Assembly (NCBI RefSeq): GCF_000452705.1
Contig: NZ_CP007014.1
Coordinates: 3,969,501 to 4,033,500 of the forward strand
Reading direction: 5' to 3'
Length of the DNA: 64,000 bases
Source: Pseudomonas syringae CC1557
GTDB lineage: Bacteria > Pseudomonadota > Gammaproteobacteria > Pseudomonadales > Pseudomonadaceae
The notes beneath the pieces were generated by a model, which did no database searches, was not told the DNA's origin, and was given only the letters and a program-made list of their open reading frames with translations. Below are positions 1 through 9,086 of this stretch, one piece after another (positions within the stretch are counted from its first letter, which is position 1; each line of letters starts with the position of its first letter). The position numbers and the translations under genes are program-made.

Positions 1-1057
1 AAGCAACATCCTGAATGCGCTTGACCGTGGCCGAGTTCATGTCGGCCGAGAAACCGGCATCGCGATAAACCGTGAAGCCTTCCTTGAGCGATAGCTGGAA
101 CCAGTCACGGCAGGTCACGCGGTTGCCCGACCAGTTATGGAAGTATTCGTGGGCGACGATCGCCTCGACACGCTGGTGCGCGGCATCGGTGGCGGTTTCG
201 GCACGGGCCAGCACGGCGCTGGAGTTGAAGATGTTGAGGCCCTTGTTCTCCATTGCACCCATGTTGAAATCGTTGACCGCGACGATCATGAAGATGTCCA
301 GGTCGTACTCGCGGCCGTAGGTTTCTTCGTCCCAGCGCATCGACTTTTTCAGACTGGTCATGGCGTGCTGGCACTTGTCGACGTTTTCTGGCTCGACGTA
401 AATGCGCAGGGTCACTTCCCGCTGGTTCATGGTGGTGAAGGTGTCTTCGATGCACCACAAATCACCGGCCACCAGCGCGAACAGGTAGGCCGGTTTCATG
501 AACGGGTCTTCCCAGGTCGCCCAGTGCCGACCGCCCTCTTCTTCGCCGCTGGCCACGGGATTGCCGTTGGACAGCAGAATCGGGAAGCTTTGCTTGTCGG
601 CGCTGAGCGTGGTGGTGAACTTGCTCATCACGTCGGGGCGATCAAGGTAATAGGTGATCTTGCGAAAGCCCTCGGCCTCGCACTGGGTGCAGAACATGCC
701 GCTGGACTTGTACAGGCCTTCCAGTGCGGTATTGGTTTCAGGATGAATGCGCACGGTGCTGTCGACCGTGAAGCTTTCAGCCTGTGGATGCAGGGTCAGG
801 TGATCTTCTGTCAGTTGGTAATCCGCAGCGCTCAGCTCGATGTCGCTCAGTTTTACCGAGACCAGTTCCAGATGCTGGCCGTCCAGCACCAGCGGCGGCA
901 GGCCTGCACCCCGCTCCGGGTTGCGGCGCATCACCAGTTGCGCGTGGACCAGCGAGTGATCGTCGAACAGCTCGAAGGTCAGGTTCGTCTCATCGATGAG
1001 GTACTCGGGAGCCTGATAATCCTTCAGATAAATCATTTTCGGTTGTTCGGTGCGCAT
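1..1057 (-). CDS. pepN: Aminopeptidase N, N-terminal part (runs off the window)
   Basis: An open frame from the ATG at 1055-1057 continues past base 1, so about 352 N-terminal residues are visible. The exopeptidase motif GAMEN is at residues 267-271 and the zinc motif HEYFH at 303-307, the signature of family M1 aminopeptidases. These zinc enzymes remove N-terminal residues from cytoplasmic peptides. The start MRTEQPKMIY is as expected for pseudomonad PepN. The gene lies 12 bp beyond the end of the DUF2797 gene on the same strand, so it may be co-transcribed with it. The full-length family is about 880 residues; the remainder is outside this window. Identification is firm. Confidence 0.96.
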   Translation of the reverse strand, partial: MRTEQPKMIYLKDYQAPEYLIDETNLTFELFDDHSLVHAQLVMRRNPERGAGLPPLVLDGQHLELVSVKLSDIELSAADYQLTEDHLTLHPQAESFTVDSTVRIHPETNTALEGLYKSSGMFCTQCEAEGFRKITYYLDRPDVMSKFTTTLSADKQSFPILLSNGNPVASGEEEGGRHWATWEDPFMKPAYLFALVAGDLWCIEDTFTTMNQREVTLRIYVEPENVDKCQHAMTSLKKSMRWDEETYGREYDLDIFMIVAVNDFNMGAMENKGLNIFNSSAVLARAETATDAAHQRVEAIVAHEYFHNWSGNRVTCRDWFQLSLKEGFTVYRDAGFSADMNSATVKRIQDVA

Positions 1058-1069
1058 GCTGGAATCCTT

Positions 1070-1903
1070 TTACTGATGCACGGCCAGTTGATAGGCCGTG
1101 TACTTGCGAATATTGATCACGCCAGTGTCGAAAATCAGGTATTGGCCCTTGATCCCCAGCAGCGTGCCCTCGGCAATCGGGTTCTTGTCCAGGTTGAAGC
1201 TGACAATCTTGGTCGGGTACGCCTCGACCGGGTAACGAAACTCGACAGGCTCGGCCTCATGTAGCAATTGGATGGCCTGCAGACCGAATCGTTCTTGCAA
1301 TCCGAGCAGCCCCGCACCGCAACTGTCGAACAGCTCCTGACGAATGGCCTTGAGATCGACGGGCTGCGCGTCACCCTTGAGCAACGCACGCCAATTGGTG
1401 CGGTCAGCGACCTGACTGCGCAGCAAGTCTTCGACAAAACCCGACTGCTGGCGGGTCGCCACGCGAATGATCGGCAGTGCCTGACTGGCACCCTGGTCCA
1501 GCCAGCGGGTCGGTAATTGAGTGGCACGGGTGATACCGACTTTCACGCCTGACGAGTTGGCCAGATAGACAATGTGATCGGTCATGCAGAATTGCTCGCC
1601 CCACGCCGGATCACGGCAAGTACCCTGATCGTGGTGGCATCGTTCCGGGCTCATGATGCACAGATCGCACTGCGCCAGCTTGAGCATGCACGGGTAGCAA
1701 TAGCCCTGGCTGTAGCTGGACTTGGTCTTGCGCCCGCAATGGCTGCAATGAATAGCGCCGAGAAACTCCAGACGCAGCGTCTTGCCAATCAGCGGGTTGA
1801 CCGCGATTTCGGTGTCGCCCAGGCGAAACGCGTATTGCACGAACGACGCGTCATCCTGACGCGCCAACATTTTGTTGACTGCTCCGCGACCAAGTTCGAT
1901 CAA
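1070..1903 (-). CDS. DUF2797 family protein
   Basis: 277 residues of unknown function, matching the DUF2797 family. Nine cysteines cluster between residues 53 and 106 (C53, C56, C69, C72, C79, C82, C89, C96, C106), which suggests metal-binding knuckles. After them comes a segment beginning YLANSSGVKVGITR, reminiscent of GIY-YIG-like or nucleic-acid-associated folds, though this is only a resemblance. The start read here is TTG at 1901-1903, overlapping the stop of the upstream DUF1315 gene in a TTGA arrangement and implying translational coupling. An ATG 11 codons later (1868-1870) is the alternative. The gene ends 12 bp before pepN. No function can be assigned. Confidence 0.85.
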   Translation of the reverse strand: MIELGRGAVNKMLARQDDASFVQYAFRLGDTEIAVNPLIGKTLRLEFLGAIHCSHCGRKTKSSYSQGYCYPCMLKLAQCDLCIMSPERCHHDQGTCRDPAWGEQFCMTDHIVYLANSSGVKVGITRATQLPTRWLDQGASQALPIIRVATRQQSGFVEDLLRSQVADRTNWRALLKGDAQPVDLKAIRQELFDSCGAGLLGLQERFGLQAIQLLHEAEPVEFRYPVEAYPTKIVSFNLDKNPIAEGTLLGIKGQYLIFDTGVINIRKYTAYQLAVHQ

Positions 1904-2160
1904 TGAATAGCATCCGATTTGAACAGGATATTAGGCACCGGCGCAGACTTGGAGGCACATTCCTGAGGCCCCATGTAGCCGGTGCGCTGGTCTTCCGGCA
2001 GGTTCTGCACTTCCCAGGCGATCAGTGCCTGCAACGACAGCTCACGCTGCTCCTGAGTCAGCTTGCGACCATCGGACCATTTGCCGATTTCCACAGCCAG
2101 CTTCAGGCTTTCGTAGATGTCCGGGGTGATGTTTTCGATCATTTCTATAAAAGACGACAT
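1900..2160 (-). CDS. DUF1315 (YeaC-like) small protein
   Basis: 86 residues from the ATG at 2158-2160, starting MSSFIEMIENITPDIYE. This is the compact, soluble, acidic protein family DUF1315 (YeaC in E. coli), whose role is unknown. A longer in-frame reading from 2259 runs back into the rhomboid gene and has no support. The stop codon overlaps the TTG start of the DUF2797 gene, and the gene begins 28 bp after the rhomboid gene ends. It therefore sits in the middle of a five-gene minus-strand chain beginning with nadK. Confidence 0.85.
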   Translation of the reverse strand: MSSFIEMIENITPDIYESLKLAVEIGKWSDGRKLTQEQRELSLQALIAWEVQNLPEDQRTGYMGPQECASKSAPVPNILFKSDAIH

Positions 2161-2188
2161 GGCGCACTCCAGAAAATAGCGGGGAATT

Positions 2189-3061
2189 CTAGGCTCTACG
2201 GCGCGCAAGCGCACCACCCAGCAAGCCGGTGATACAACCGATGACCAGCCCGCCGACATGCGCGCCGTTGGCGATTTCGCCGAAGCCCAGCATGCTGACC
2301 AGACCGGACAGGCACAGCGCCAGCCAGATCAGCATCATGATCAGCACGCCACGCGGCAGACGGTAAACCGGGTTGGGCGCCAGCATCTGGAAGATCCAGC
2401 AATGGCCGAGCAACCCGTACAGTACGCCAGACAGTCCGCCGAACAGGCTGGGGCCGCTGAACAGGTATTGCACGTAGTTGGAAACCGCCGAAAACAGCAG
2501 TGTGAGCAACAGCAACGTCAGGCTGCCCTGGCGGATTTCGATACGTCGGCCCAGCTCCCAGAACCACATGCCGTTCATGGCCAGGTGCAAAATGCCGAAA
2601 TGTATGAGCATCGGCGAAATGATGCGCCACCATTGCCCGGACGCAAGAGTTTCAGACAACGGCAGAAACGTCGCGTACTCGCCATTGATCCGGAAATCCT
2701 GAAAGGTCAGCCAGCGAATGGCTTCCAGGTTGTCACCCAGCAGCGTCAGGCCCGCCACAAGCAAGGTGACCAGCAGCACCAGCGCCGTCACCGGGCTGCT
2801 GCGCAATTGCTCGATCAGGCCCGGTGGTGTGTACTTTGGCGCCTGACTCGCATCCGCCAGTTGAACGTTCTCGTCACCGTCCGGAAAGCGCGCATACAGC
2901 TCACGTACATCATCGGCCAGACGCCCGGTATCAGGCACCCACAGCACCTGCTCACCGACTTCCTCGCTGACCCGGTGAGGGATCTGCAAGCGCTGCAACA
3001 GGCGGACAAACCCGCTCAGGTCGGTGGTCAGCGGCAAACGCAGAACGGCAACGGGACTCAT
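2189..3061 (-). CDS. Rhomboid-family intramembrane serine protease (GlpG type)
   Basis: 290 residues with a soluble N-terminal domain of about 85 residues followed by six or seven hydrophobic segments. Rhomboid signatures are present: HFGILHLAMN at 154-163, the catalytic serine in GLSGVLYG (S211) and the catalytic histidine in AHVGG (H268). Such enzymes cleave transmembrane helices within the inner membrane; natural substrates in Pseudomonas are not evident from sequence. The start ATG overlaps the stop of the upstream phosphatase gene (ATGA). The N-terminal domain resembles the cytoplasmic domain of GlpG. The family call is secure and the physiological role unknown. Confidence 0.93.
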   Translation of the reverse strand: MSPVAVLRLPLTTDLSGFVRLLQRLQIPHRVSEEVGEQVLWVPDTGRLADDVRELYARFPDGDENVQLADASQAPKYTPPGLIEQLRSSPVTALVLLVTLLVAGLTLLGDNLEAIRWLTFQDFRINGEYATFLPLSETLASGQWWRIISPMLIHFGILHLAMNGMWFWELGRRIEIRQGSLTLLLLTLLFSAVSNYVQYLFSGPSLFGGLSGVLYGLLGHCWIFQMLAPNPVYRLPRGVLIMMLIWLALCLSGLVSMLGFGEIANGAHVGGLVIGCITGLLGGALARRRA

Positions 3062-4029
3062 TGTGAAACCTCTGGACGCTGAACATCGACCCAGACGAAT
3101 TTATCCGGATCGACCTGTGTTTCCTGATCCAGCCGATAGGCGACCAGTTTGCCGTAGAGCACGGCACTGTAATCCAGGCAGGCCAGATTCGGGCGGATGG
3201 GTGCCGGCAGGCCACTGCGCCAGTAATGACCGACAAACAGCAGCGGCTCGTTGATTCCATAGCGCAGCAGTGCATTCTTTTCGGACGTGGACAACGGCGT
3301 CTTGGCCACGCCCTCGGGCAATGCGTCGGGCTGGAACACCACGTCACCATAGGTCTGCGGGTCATCTTCCCAAAACTTGGTGCGGAAGAACTCGCGCGTC
3401 AGGCCGTCGCCGCCGGTCAGCGTCAGACCGTGCGGCAAGCGCATGTCGGTGCCGCGCAGCAGACGGTTGAACACATTGCTGGCGAAACTGCCGGGCGTTG
3501 CCGAGGCCTGAACAAAGGCTTTGTCGATGCAGCCATTGCTGTAAAGGCTACGCAATGGGTCAATCAGGGTTGCATCCCAGCAGGCATGCACCACCCGGAA
3601 ACGCCCGGCATCCATGTACAACGGCAATTCATAGAACCAGTTGACGAACTCGCGCCACTCATCCGGGTAACGTTCGAACTGCGCCAGCGTCTCGCCAATC
3701 AACCGGGCATGGCGCGGCGTGTGTTCGCGCACGAACTCATGGCCGCTTTCAGGCAAGGCCGGGGTGACCCAACCCAGCGCATTGAACTCATGGTTACCCA
3801 TCAGGCACAGGGCCTGGCCGGCCTGGACCATATCTCGGACAATATGCAGCGACTCGCGGATAAACGGGCCACGGTCGATGATGTCACCGAGAAAAATCGC
3901 GACGCGCTCAGGGTGGCGCCACACGCCAGCCTGCAAACGGTAACCGAGAAGCTCCAGCAAGTGCTCGAGGGTATGGGCACACCCGTGCACGTCACCGATC
4001 AGATCGTAGCCACGCGCCGGATCGAGCAT
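3058..4029 (-). CDS. Calcineurin-like metallophosphoesterase
   Basis: 323 residues with the metal-binding motifs of the calcineurin-like phosphoesterase fold in order: GDVHGC at 12-17, GDIIDRG at 48-54 and GNHE at 78-81. These bind two divalent metals and support hydrolysis of phosphomonoesters or diesters; the layout is close to the PrpA/ApaH-like protein phosphatase group. It starts with the ATG at 4027-4029, which overlaps the nadK stop by one base (TAATG), and its stop overlaps the rhomboid start. Coupling to nadK may reflect nucleotide or dinucleotide metabolism, but this is only inference; substrate unknown. Confidence 0.9.
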   Translation of the reverse strand: MLDPARGYDLIGDVHGCAHTLEHLLELLGYRLQAGVWRHPERVAIFLGDIIDRGPFIRESLHIVRDMVQAGQALCLMGNHEFNALGWVTPALPESGHEFVREHTPRHARLIGETLAQFERYPDEWREFVNWFYELPLYMDAGRFRVVHACWDATLIDPLRSLYSNGCIDKAFVQASATPGSFASNVFNRLLRGTDMRLPHGLTLTGGDGLTREFFRTKFWEDDPQTYGDVVFQPDALPEGVAKTPLSTSEKNALLRYGINEPLLFVGHYWRSGLPAPIRPNLACLDYSAVLYGKLVAYRLDQETQVDPDKFVWVDVQRPEVSQ

Positions 4030-4919
4030 TAATCGCCACCGCCGCCGAGCCTGCTGCCCCAGCCGAGCTTGGTGCGGCAGACTTCGTAATAGTTGTGATC
4101 CAGCGGATGAATCAGGCGCAGTTTCTGCGGCTTCTTGCTGACCGTTATGGTGTCGCCCGGTGCGCAGGTAAAGTGATTCTGCCCGTCACAGGACACCTGC
4201 GGGTAAATGGTCATGTCCTTGGACACGACGATTTTCAGTTCACTGTTGCCGTCCACCACAATGGGCCGACCGGACAGCGTATGCGGGTACATCGGCACGA
4301 TGACGATAGCGTCGAGCTTGGGGTGCATGATCGGCCCGCCCGCCGACAGCGCATAGGCCGTCGAGCCGGTCGGCGTGGCCACGATCAGACCGTCGGCCTT
4401 CTGGCTGCACACGAACTGGCCGTCGATATAGATTTCGAACTCGATCATCCGCGTCGACTTGCCGGGGTGCAGCACCACGTCATTGAGCGCATCGCCCTGG
4501 CCAATGGCCTCACCATGACGGCGTACTTCGGCTTGCAGCAGAAAGCGGTTCTCGACCAGATAATGCCCGTCGAGCACTTCAGCGCACTTGACCTCCAGTT
4601 CATCGGGACGAATGTCGGTCAGAAACCCCAGGCTGCCCCGGTTGATGCCCAGCACCGGTACATTATGGCGGGCCAGCGCCCGCGCCGCGCCCAGCAGGCT
4701 GCCGTCGCCGCCGACCACGATCACCATGTCACAGACTTCACCGAGCATCTTGCGCGACGAGGTCTGCAAGCCGTGACCCGGCAGCACTTCGGCAATTGTC
4801 TCTTCGAGAATGACGTGCAGATGCCGATCCAGCAGGAACCTCTTGAGTCGGCGAACGGTGTCGAGCACCTGTACACTGCCCAGGCGGCCGATGATGCCGA
4901 TATTGCGAAATTGCTCCAT
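4029..4919 (-). CDS. nadK: NAD kinase
   Basis: 296 residues, the usual length. It phosphorylates NAD to NADP in the cytoplasm using ATP or polyphosphate. Diagnostic motifs are GGDGS at residues 70-74, which carries the catalytic aspartate, and TPTGSTAYALSAGGP at 182-196, which binds NAD. It is the first gene of the minus-strand chain running to DUF2797 and perhaps pepN, and the phosphatase start overlaps its TAA. The 235 bp upstream separate it from the oppositely oriented toxin gene. Nothing unusual is seen in the coding sequence. Confidence 0.97.
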   Translation of the reverse strand: MEQFRNIGIIGRLGSVQVLDTVRRLKRFLLDRHLHVILEETIAEVLPGHGLQTSSRKMLGEVCDMVIVVGGDGSLLGAARALARHNVPVLGINRGSLGFLTDIRPDELEVKCAEVLDGHYLVENRFLLQAEVRRHGEAIGQGDALNDVVLHPGKSTRMIEFEIYIDGQFVCSQKADGLIVATPTGSTAYALSAGGPIMHPKLDAIVIVPMYPHTLSGRPIVVDGNSELKIVVSKDMTIYPQVSCDGQNHFTCAPGDTITVSKKPQKLRLIHPLDHNYYEVCRTKLGWGSRLGGGGD

Positions 4920-5154
4920 GGGGCTCCTGCTGCGGTTCGAGACGACTTAAAAGGCGATTATGGGCGAAACGGCCCGCCAGCAGCAAACCGGCAAGCCACG
5001 TTCAAGCGAAAGGCGCTTACGACCAGGCTTTTCAATGAGCCGATTGATCCTGAATAAATGAGCAGATTCCTTCAAAAACCCAGGAATCGCCTTACATACC
5101 CAGCAGAAGATATTCATTAGTTTCGTCCGTTTTTATTACACCTAAGGACGACGC

Positions 5155-6270
5155 ATGATTCCCTCAGCCCGCCAAAGCGACATGCACCTCTGCCCATTGC
5201 CGGGTCATGGTTCCACACCGATTGTCACGGCATCTTCTGACACCCTGATCAATGGCATGTCCGCCGCCAGAGTAGGCGATGTATGTGGCTGTGGTGCGGT
5301 AATCGTCACCGGCTTTCCAGCGATCATCATCAACGGTCGCCCAATGGCCCATCTGGGCAGTCCGACCAGCCATGGCGGAACAATCATTTCCGGCAGCCTT
5401 GATGTGGGTGGCGGCTTTGACTTCGGCGCTGCGGCAGGTCCGGCCATCGACTTCTCCAGACTCGACATCCTCCGTTTCGATGGCTCGCTGGACGATCTGA
5501 AGCTGGATCAACTGGTGGCCGATCCCGAGTTGCACGAGAAAGCCAGCGCAGCCGAGGCACTGTTCTCGCCCGCTACCTCCAGCACGACTACAGAGCCGGT
5601 CTGCGATCATCCGGATCAGATGGAGGAGCTGACCCGCTACATCGCTGACGAAATGAACCGAAACCTTCTGCACCCGACGGTTCAGAAATTGAAGAAACTG
5701 CTGAACTACGACGCTGCAGAGGAAACCCGTAAATGGATGGAGCTGCCTTGGTACGCGCAGCTTGGCGCGCAGAATAACCCACAGACCATCGCGGCGGCGA
5801 ACACAGCGGCAGCGATGGCTATATGGACGGAAAAAGTGGGACAGAACAGGGAGTGGGATCATAAATGGAAGTTACGAAGTATGTACAACGGCGACACATG
5901 GCACAAGCAGGGAAAACACGCTTATTACTATGATATCTGGTCGAACATTCATTATGGGTATATCGGAATGGCTGCTGGCTTTTCGGAAAGCGTACTTCTG
6001 GATGGTGCAGGACTTGAGCAAATAGTATCCGAAACGTTAGGGAAGATAAGAAAACCAATAAAAAACGATTGGCCGACCCCTTCCAAGGACGTTGAGGGGT
6101 TGCGAGCCTGGGATGACGACCCTGACCGGATAGCAATTGGCATAGGCATAGCGCTCTATCGCCGCCTCCCAGAGGGGGCAGTACAAGGCAGCGAGATTAT
6201 GAAAGACGTTTTGCAAGTACCCGATAACAGTTGGGGAAAAGGTGTGGAGCTGCATTCATGCTTTAAGTAA
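5155..6270 (+). CDS. PAAR-domain type VI secretion effector with Ntox44-like toxin domain
   Basis: 371 residues. The first 95 or so form a PAAR domain (DMHLCPLPGHGSTPI, GDVCGCGAVIVTG, INGRPMAHLGS), the cone that tips the type VI secretion spike. A linker (about 100-195) leads to a C-terminal domain with WDHK at 234-237, DIWSNIHYGYIG at 260-271 and a DDPDRIAIGIGIALY segment at 321-335, which I recognise as polymorphic toxin type 44 (Ntox44). The start has a clear AAGGA ribosome site eight bases upstream. The 3' third and the following gene are poorer in G+C than their neighbours, suggesting horizontal acquisition. No other secretion genes are nearby, so delivery would depend on a system elsewhere. 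The biochemical activity is not proven by sequence. Confidence 0.85.
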   Translation: MIPSARQSDMHLCPLPGHGSTPIVTASSDTLINGMSAARVGDVCGCGAVIVTGFPAIIINGRPMAHLGSPTSHGGTIISGSLDVGGGFDFGAAAGPAIDFSRLDILRFDGSLDDLKLDQLVADPELHEKASAAEALFSPATSSTTTEPVCDHPDQMEELTRYIADEMNRNLLHPTVQKLKKLLNYDAAEETRKWMELPWYAQLGAQNNPQTIAAANTAAAMAIWTEKVGQNREWDHKWKLRSMYNGDTWHKQGKHAYYYDIWSNIHYGYIGMAAGFSESVLLDGAGLEQIVSETLGKIRKPIKNDWPTPSKDVEGLRAWDDDPDRIAIGIGIALYRRLPEGAVQGSEIMKDVLQVPDNSWGKGVELHSCFK

Positions 6271-6337
6271 ATTAATCGACCCGCCTGAATTACTTGAGTG
6301 CGGACTGACAATGGCATTTAAATATTAACAAGCAGAA

Positions 6338-6775
6338 ATGAATCGAAAAACGACGATAAAACTCATGACCCGCTGGCCAAAGTTGACTGGAGTTTTTTTT
6401 ATTTTGTCACTGTGGAGTTTCGCGACACCTGAAGTAAGCGTTTACTATTCAGATAAAGCAGATGGAGAGCTAAACTATCTATGGCTCATCGATAACCATA
6501 CACGCAGGGGAGACCTCAAACCTGGCAAAGCAACTGGCGATAATGGCCCTATATTTCAGAAAAAAGATTTCTTCATGTATTTTTTCTGGTGGGACGGCGC
6601 AAAAATCGCTGGCTGCGTAAGCATAGATCCGGAATGGCCAACTACCGCGATCTATATTGATGCCAACGGCCGTGTCGACCTGAACGCAAAGGGGGCAACG
6701 GACGTTAAGAGATTCTCACCTTGCCCGGATGATGAGGAGTTCGATTTTCTCGGAGGCACCAGGCCCGCCGCCTAG
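6338..6775 (+). CDS. Probable immunity protein for the adjacent PAAR toxin
   Basis: 145 residues, unrecognised by family. A hydrophobic stretch at about residues 13-29 could be a signal anchor or uncleaved signal peptide; the rest is polar, with only two cysteines (C93, C129) that could pair in the periplasm. It follows the toxin gene by 67 bp on the same strand, has the same low G+C and ends at the islet boundary, the usual place for a cognate immunity gene. The assignment rests on context and topology, not on homology. If it is periplasmic, the toxin probably acts in the envelope. Confidence 0.6.
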   Translation: MNRKTTIKLMTRWPKLTGVFFILSLWSFATPEVSVYYSDKADGELNYLWLIDNHTRRGDLKPGKATGDNGPIFQKKDFFMYFFWWDGAKIAGCVSIDPEWPTTAIYIDANGRVDLNAKGATDVKRFSPCPDDEEFDFLGGTRPAA

Positions 6776-6856
6776 CACCACATCTTTTCGCTTTCACAGC
6801 CAGCTCACAGGCACATCAGCCCACAGCTGCGCCTCAACTCACGCTATCCTCGGCAC

Positions 6857-7840
6857 ATGACTCTATTCCCCAGCCTGACCGACCTGCCCCGTCAATTGCG
6901 ACATCCGGAAGTGCGCGACCTTGCCTGGGTGATTCTGGCGCCGCCCATGCTCGACGTCGCACCCTGGCCGCAGCGCCATCCGCTGGCGGGCAGTGACTGG
7001 GTTCAGGAGCCGCAGCGACTGGCGAATTTTCTCTGGCAGCTTGATCGAGACAGCAGGCCACTGGAAGCGTGGCTGGCGCTGGCAGCCACGCGGCGGCTGG
7101 GGCGCTATTACGAGCGGCTCTGGCAGTTCGCGGCGCAGCACGCACCGGGCGTCGAGATCATTGCTGCCAACCTGCCGATCCGGCTCGGCAGCCAGACCCT
7201 CGGCGAACTCGACCTGCTGCTGCGTGATCGCGAAGGCGTACATCACGTCGAGCTTGCAATCAAGCTGTACCTCGGGCCACAGGACGGAGACGGCTGCAAC
7301 CCGGAGCACTGGCTGGGGCCTGGCTGCAATGACCGGCTGGATCGCAAGCTCAAGCACCTGAGCCAGCATCAGTTGCCCATGTCGGCCCGCCCGGAAAGTC
7401 GTGCGGCGCTGGCAGAGCTGGGTGTCGAGGCGTTCAGTGCGCAGTTGTGGCTGGGCGGCTATCTGCTGTATCCGTGGCCCGGTTGCTGTGAATCGCCGAC
7501 AGGCGTTCATCCGCACCACCTCAAGGGGCGCTGGTTGCATCAGCGCGACTGGAAAGCCTTTCTGGCACAAAGCGAGCCTGGCCGCTGGCAGCCGCTGCCC
7601 CGCCATGCCTGGCTCGCGCCAGCACTTTACAGCCAAGCCTGGAGCAACGAGCAATTAGGCGAATGGCTGGCTGAACTCGATCCGCTGGCCCCGGCGCAGT
7701 TGCTGGTGCGCCTGAGCCAGAATCCCGATAACCATTGGGAAGAAGCCGAGCGGCTGTTTCTGGTGTCGGACATGTGGCCGAACCTGGCCGACACCAGTCA
7801 TGCCTTCAACCCAATCGCAGCGCCAGCGCCGCCAGCGTGA
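6857..7840 (+). CDS. DUF1853 family protein
   Basis: 327 soluble residues matching DUF1853, a family of unknown function. A restriction-endonuclease-like core is hinted at by GELDLLLRD followed by [12 protein letters not shown] (about residues 114-138), which resembles the D...ExK layout of PD-(D/E)XK nucleases, with AIK in place of the usual ExK; this is inference. In other pseudomonads as I recall, the gene directly follows nadK, so the toxin islet appears inserted between the two. Its 3' end overlaps the end of the convergent arsB gene by 35 bp. Confidence 0.85.
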   Translation: MTLFPSLTDLPRQLRHPEVRDLAWVILAPPMLDVAPWPQRHPLAGSDWVQEPQRLANFLWQLDRDSRPLEAWLALAATRRLGRYYERLWQFAAQHAPGVEIIAANLPIRLGSQTLGELDLLLRDREGVHHVELAIKLYLGPQDGDGCNPEHWLGPGCNDRLDRKLKHLSQHQLPMSARPESRAALAELGVEAFSAQLWLGGYLLYPWPGCCESPTGVHPHHLKGRWLHQRDWKAFLAQSEPGRWQPLPRHAWLAPALYSQAWSNEQLGEWLAELDPLAPAQLLVRLSQNPDNHWEEAERLFLVSDMWPNLADTSHAFNPIAAPAPPA

Positions 7841-9086
7841 TCAGCAGCACCGGAACGGTCAGCACAATACCGACCTTGAAATAGTAACCCCAACTGATGG
7901 TGATGCCCTTGCGCTCCAGTACATGCAGCCAGAGCAAGGTCGCCAGGCTGCCGATTGGCGTGATTTTCGGCCCCAGGTCGCTGCCGATCACGTTGGCATA
8001 AATCATGGCTTCCTGGATCGCCCCACTGGCATGACTCGCGTCGATGGACAACAGCCCGATCAGTACCGTTGGCATGTTGTTCATGATCGACGACAAAAAC
8101 GCCGTCATCACGCCCGTGCCCATGGCCGCGCCCCAGATACCGTAGCCCGCGAACCAATCCAGCAGATTGGCCAGGTAATCGGTCAGCCCGGCGTTACGCA
8201 GGCCATACACCACCAGGTACATGCCCAGCGAAAAGACCACGATGTGCCACGGCGCCTCTTTCATCACCTTGCGCGTCTTGATCGTGTGGCCCTTTGCAGC
8301 GATGGCCAGCAGCAACAATGCGCACACCGACGAGATCGCACTGATCGGAATGCCCAGCGGTTCAAGGGCAAAACAACCCACCAGCAGAATCAGCAGCACC
8401 GCCCAACCGGCCAGGAACGTGGACCGGTCATGGATAGCCGTCTCGGGTTTGTCCAGATGCTCGGGTTCGAACTCGCTGGGAATATCGCGGCGGAAGTACC
8501 ACATCAACACGGCGAGCGTGGCGGCAACGCTGGCCAGGTTCACCGGCACCATGACTGCGGCGTAACGATTGAAGCCGATCTTGAAATAGTCCGCCGAAAC
8601 GATGTTCACCAGATTCGACACCACCAGCGGCAGGCTCGCGGTATCGGCGATGAACCCTGCAGCCATCACGAACGCCAGGGTCGACGCAGCAGAAAAGCGC
8701 AACGCCAGCATCATGGCGATGACAATAGGCGTGAGGATCAGCACCGCCCCGTCGTTGGCGAACAGTGCCGACACCAGCGCACCAAACAGCACGAACAAGG
8801 CAAACAGACGCCGCCCGTTACCCTTGCCCCAGCGCGCCACATGCAAGGCCGCCCAAGCGAAGAAACCTGCTTCGTCGAGCAACAGGGTGATGATGATCAG
8901 CGAAATGAACGTGGCGGTGGCGTTCCAGATGATGCCCCACACGACGGCGATGTCACTCAGGTGCACCACGCCGGTCAGCAACGCCAGAGCAGCTCCGAGC
9001 ACAGCGCTCCAGCCAACACCAAGCCCTTTCGGCTGCCAGATAACCAGTGTGATGGTAAACAGGAAGATCAGCGTTGCGATCAGCAT
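7806..9086 (-). CDS. arsB: ArsB-type arsenite efflux permease
   Basis: 426 residues, almost exactly the length of E. coli ArsB, with about a dozen membrane spans. Sequence blocks characteristic of ArsB are present: [15 protein letters not shown] near the start, [35 protein letters not shown] and [11 protein letters not shown]. ArsB is an inner-membrane antiporter that exports arsenite and antimonite. No arsR, arsC or arsH is visible nearby; instead the start codon overlaps the stop of an Fsr-like MFS gene by one base (TAATG), so the two exporters form one operon. The 3' end overlaps the convergent DUF1853 gene. Confidence 0.88.
   Translation of the reverse strand: MLIATLIFLFTITLVIWQPKGLGVGWSAVLGAALALLTGVVHLSDIAVVWGIIWNATATFISLIIITLLLDEAGFFAWAALHVARWGKGNGRRLFALFVLFGALVSALFANDGAVLILTPIVIAMMLALRFSAASTLAFVMAAGFIADTASLPLVVSNLVNIVSADYFKIGFNRYAAVMVPVNLASVAATLAVLMWYFRRDIPSEFEPEHLDKPETAIHDRSTFLAGWAVLLILLVGCFALEPLGIPISAISSVCALLLLAIAAKGHTIKTRKVMKEAPWHIVVFSLGMYLVVYGLRNAGLTDYLANLLDWFAGYGIWGAAMGTGVMTAFLSSIMNNMPTVLIGLLSIDASHASGAIQEAMIYANVIGSDLGPKITPIGSLATLLWLHVLERKGITISWGYYFKVGIVLTVPVLLITLAALALRLG

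Noticed and set aside
4095..5057. 320-residue plus-strand open frame
   Set aside because: Antisense to nadK with no independent support.
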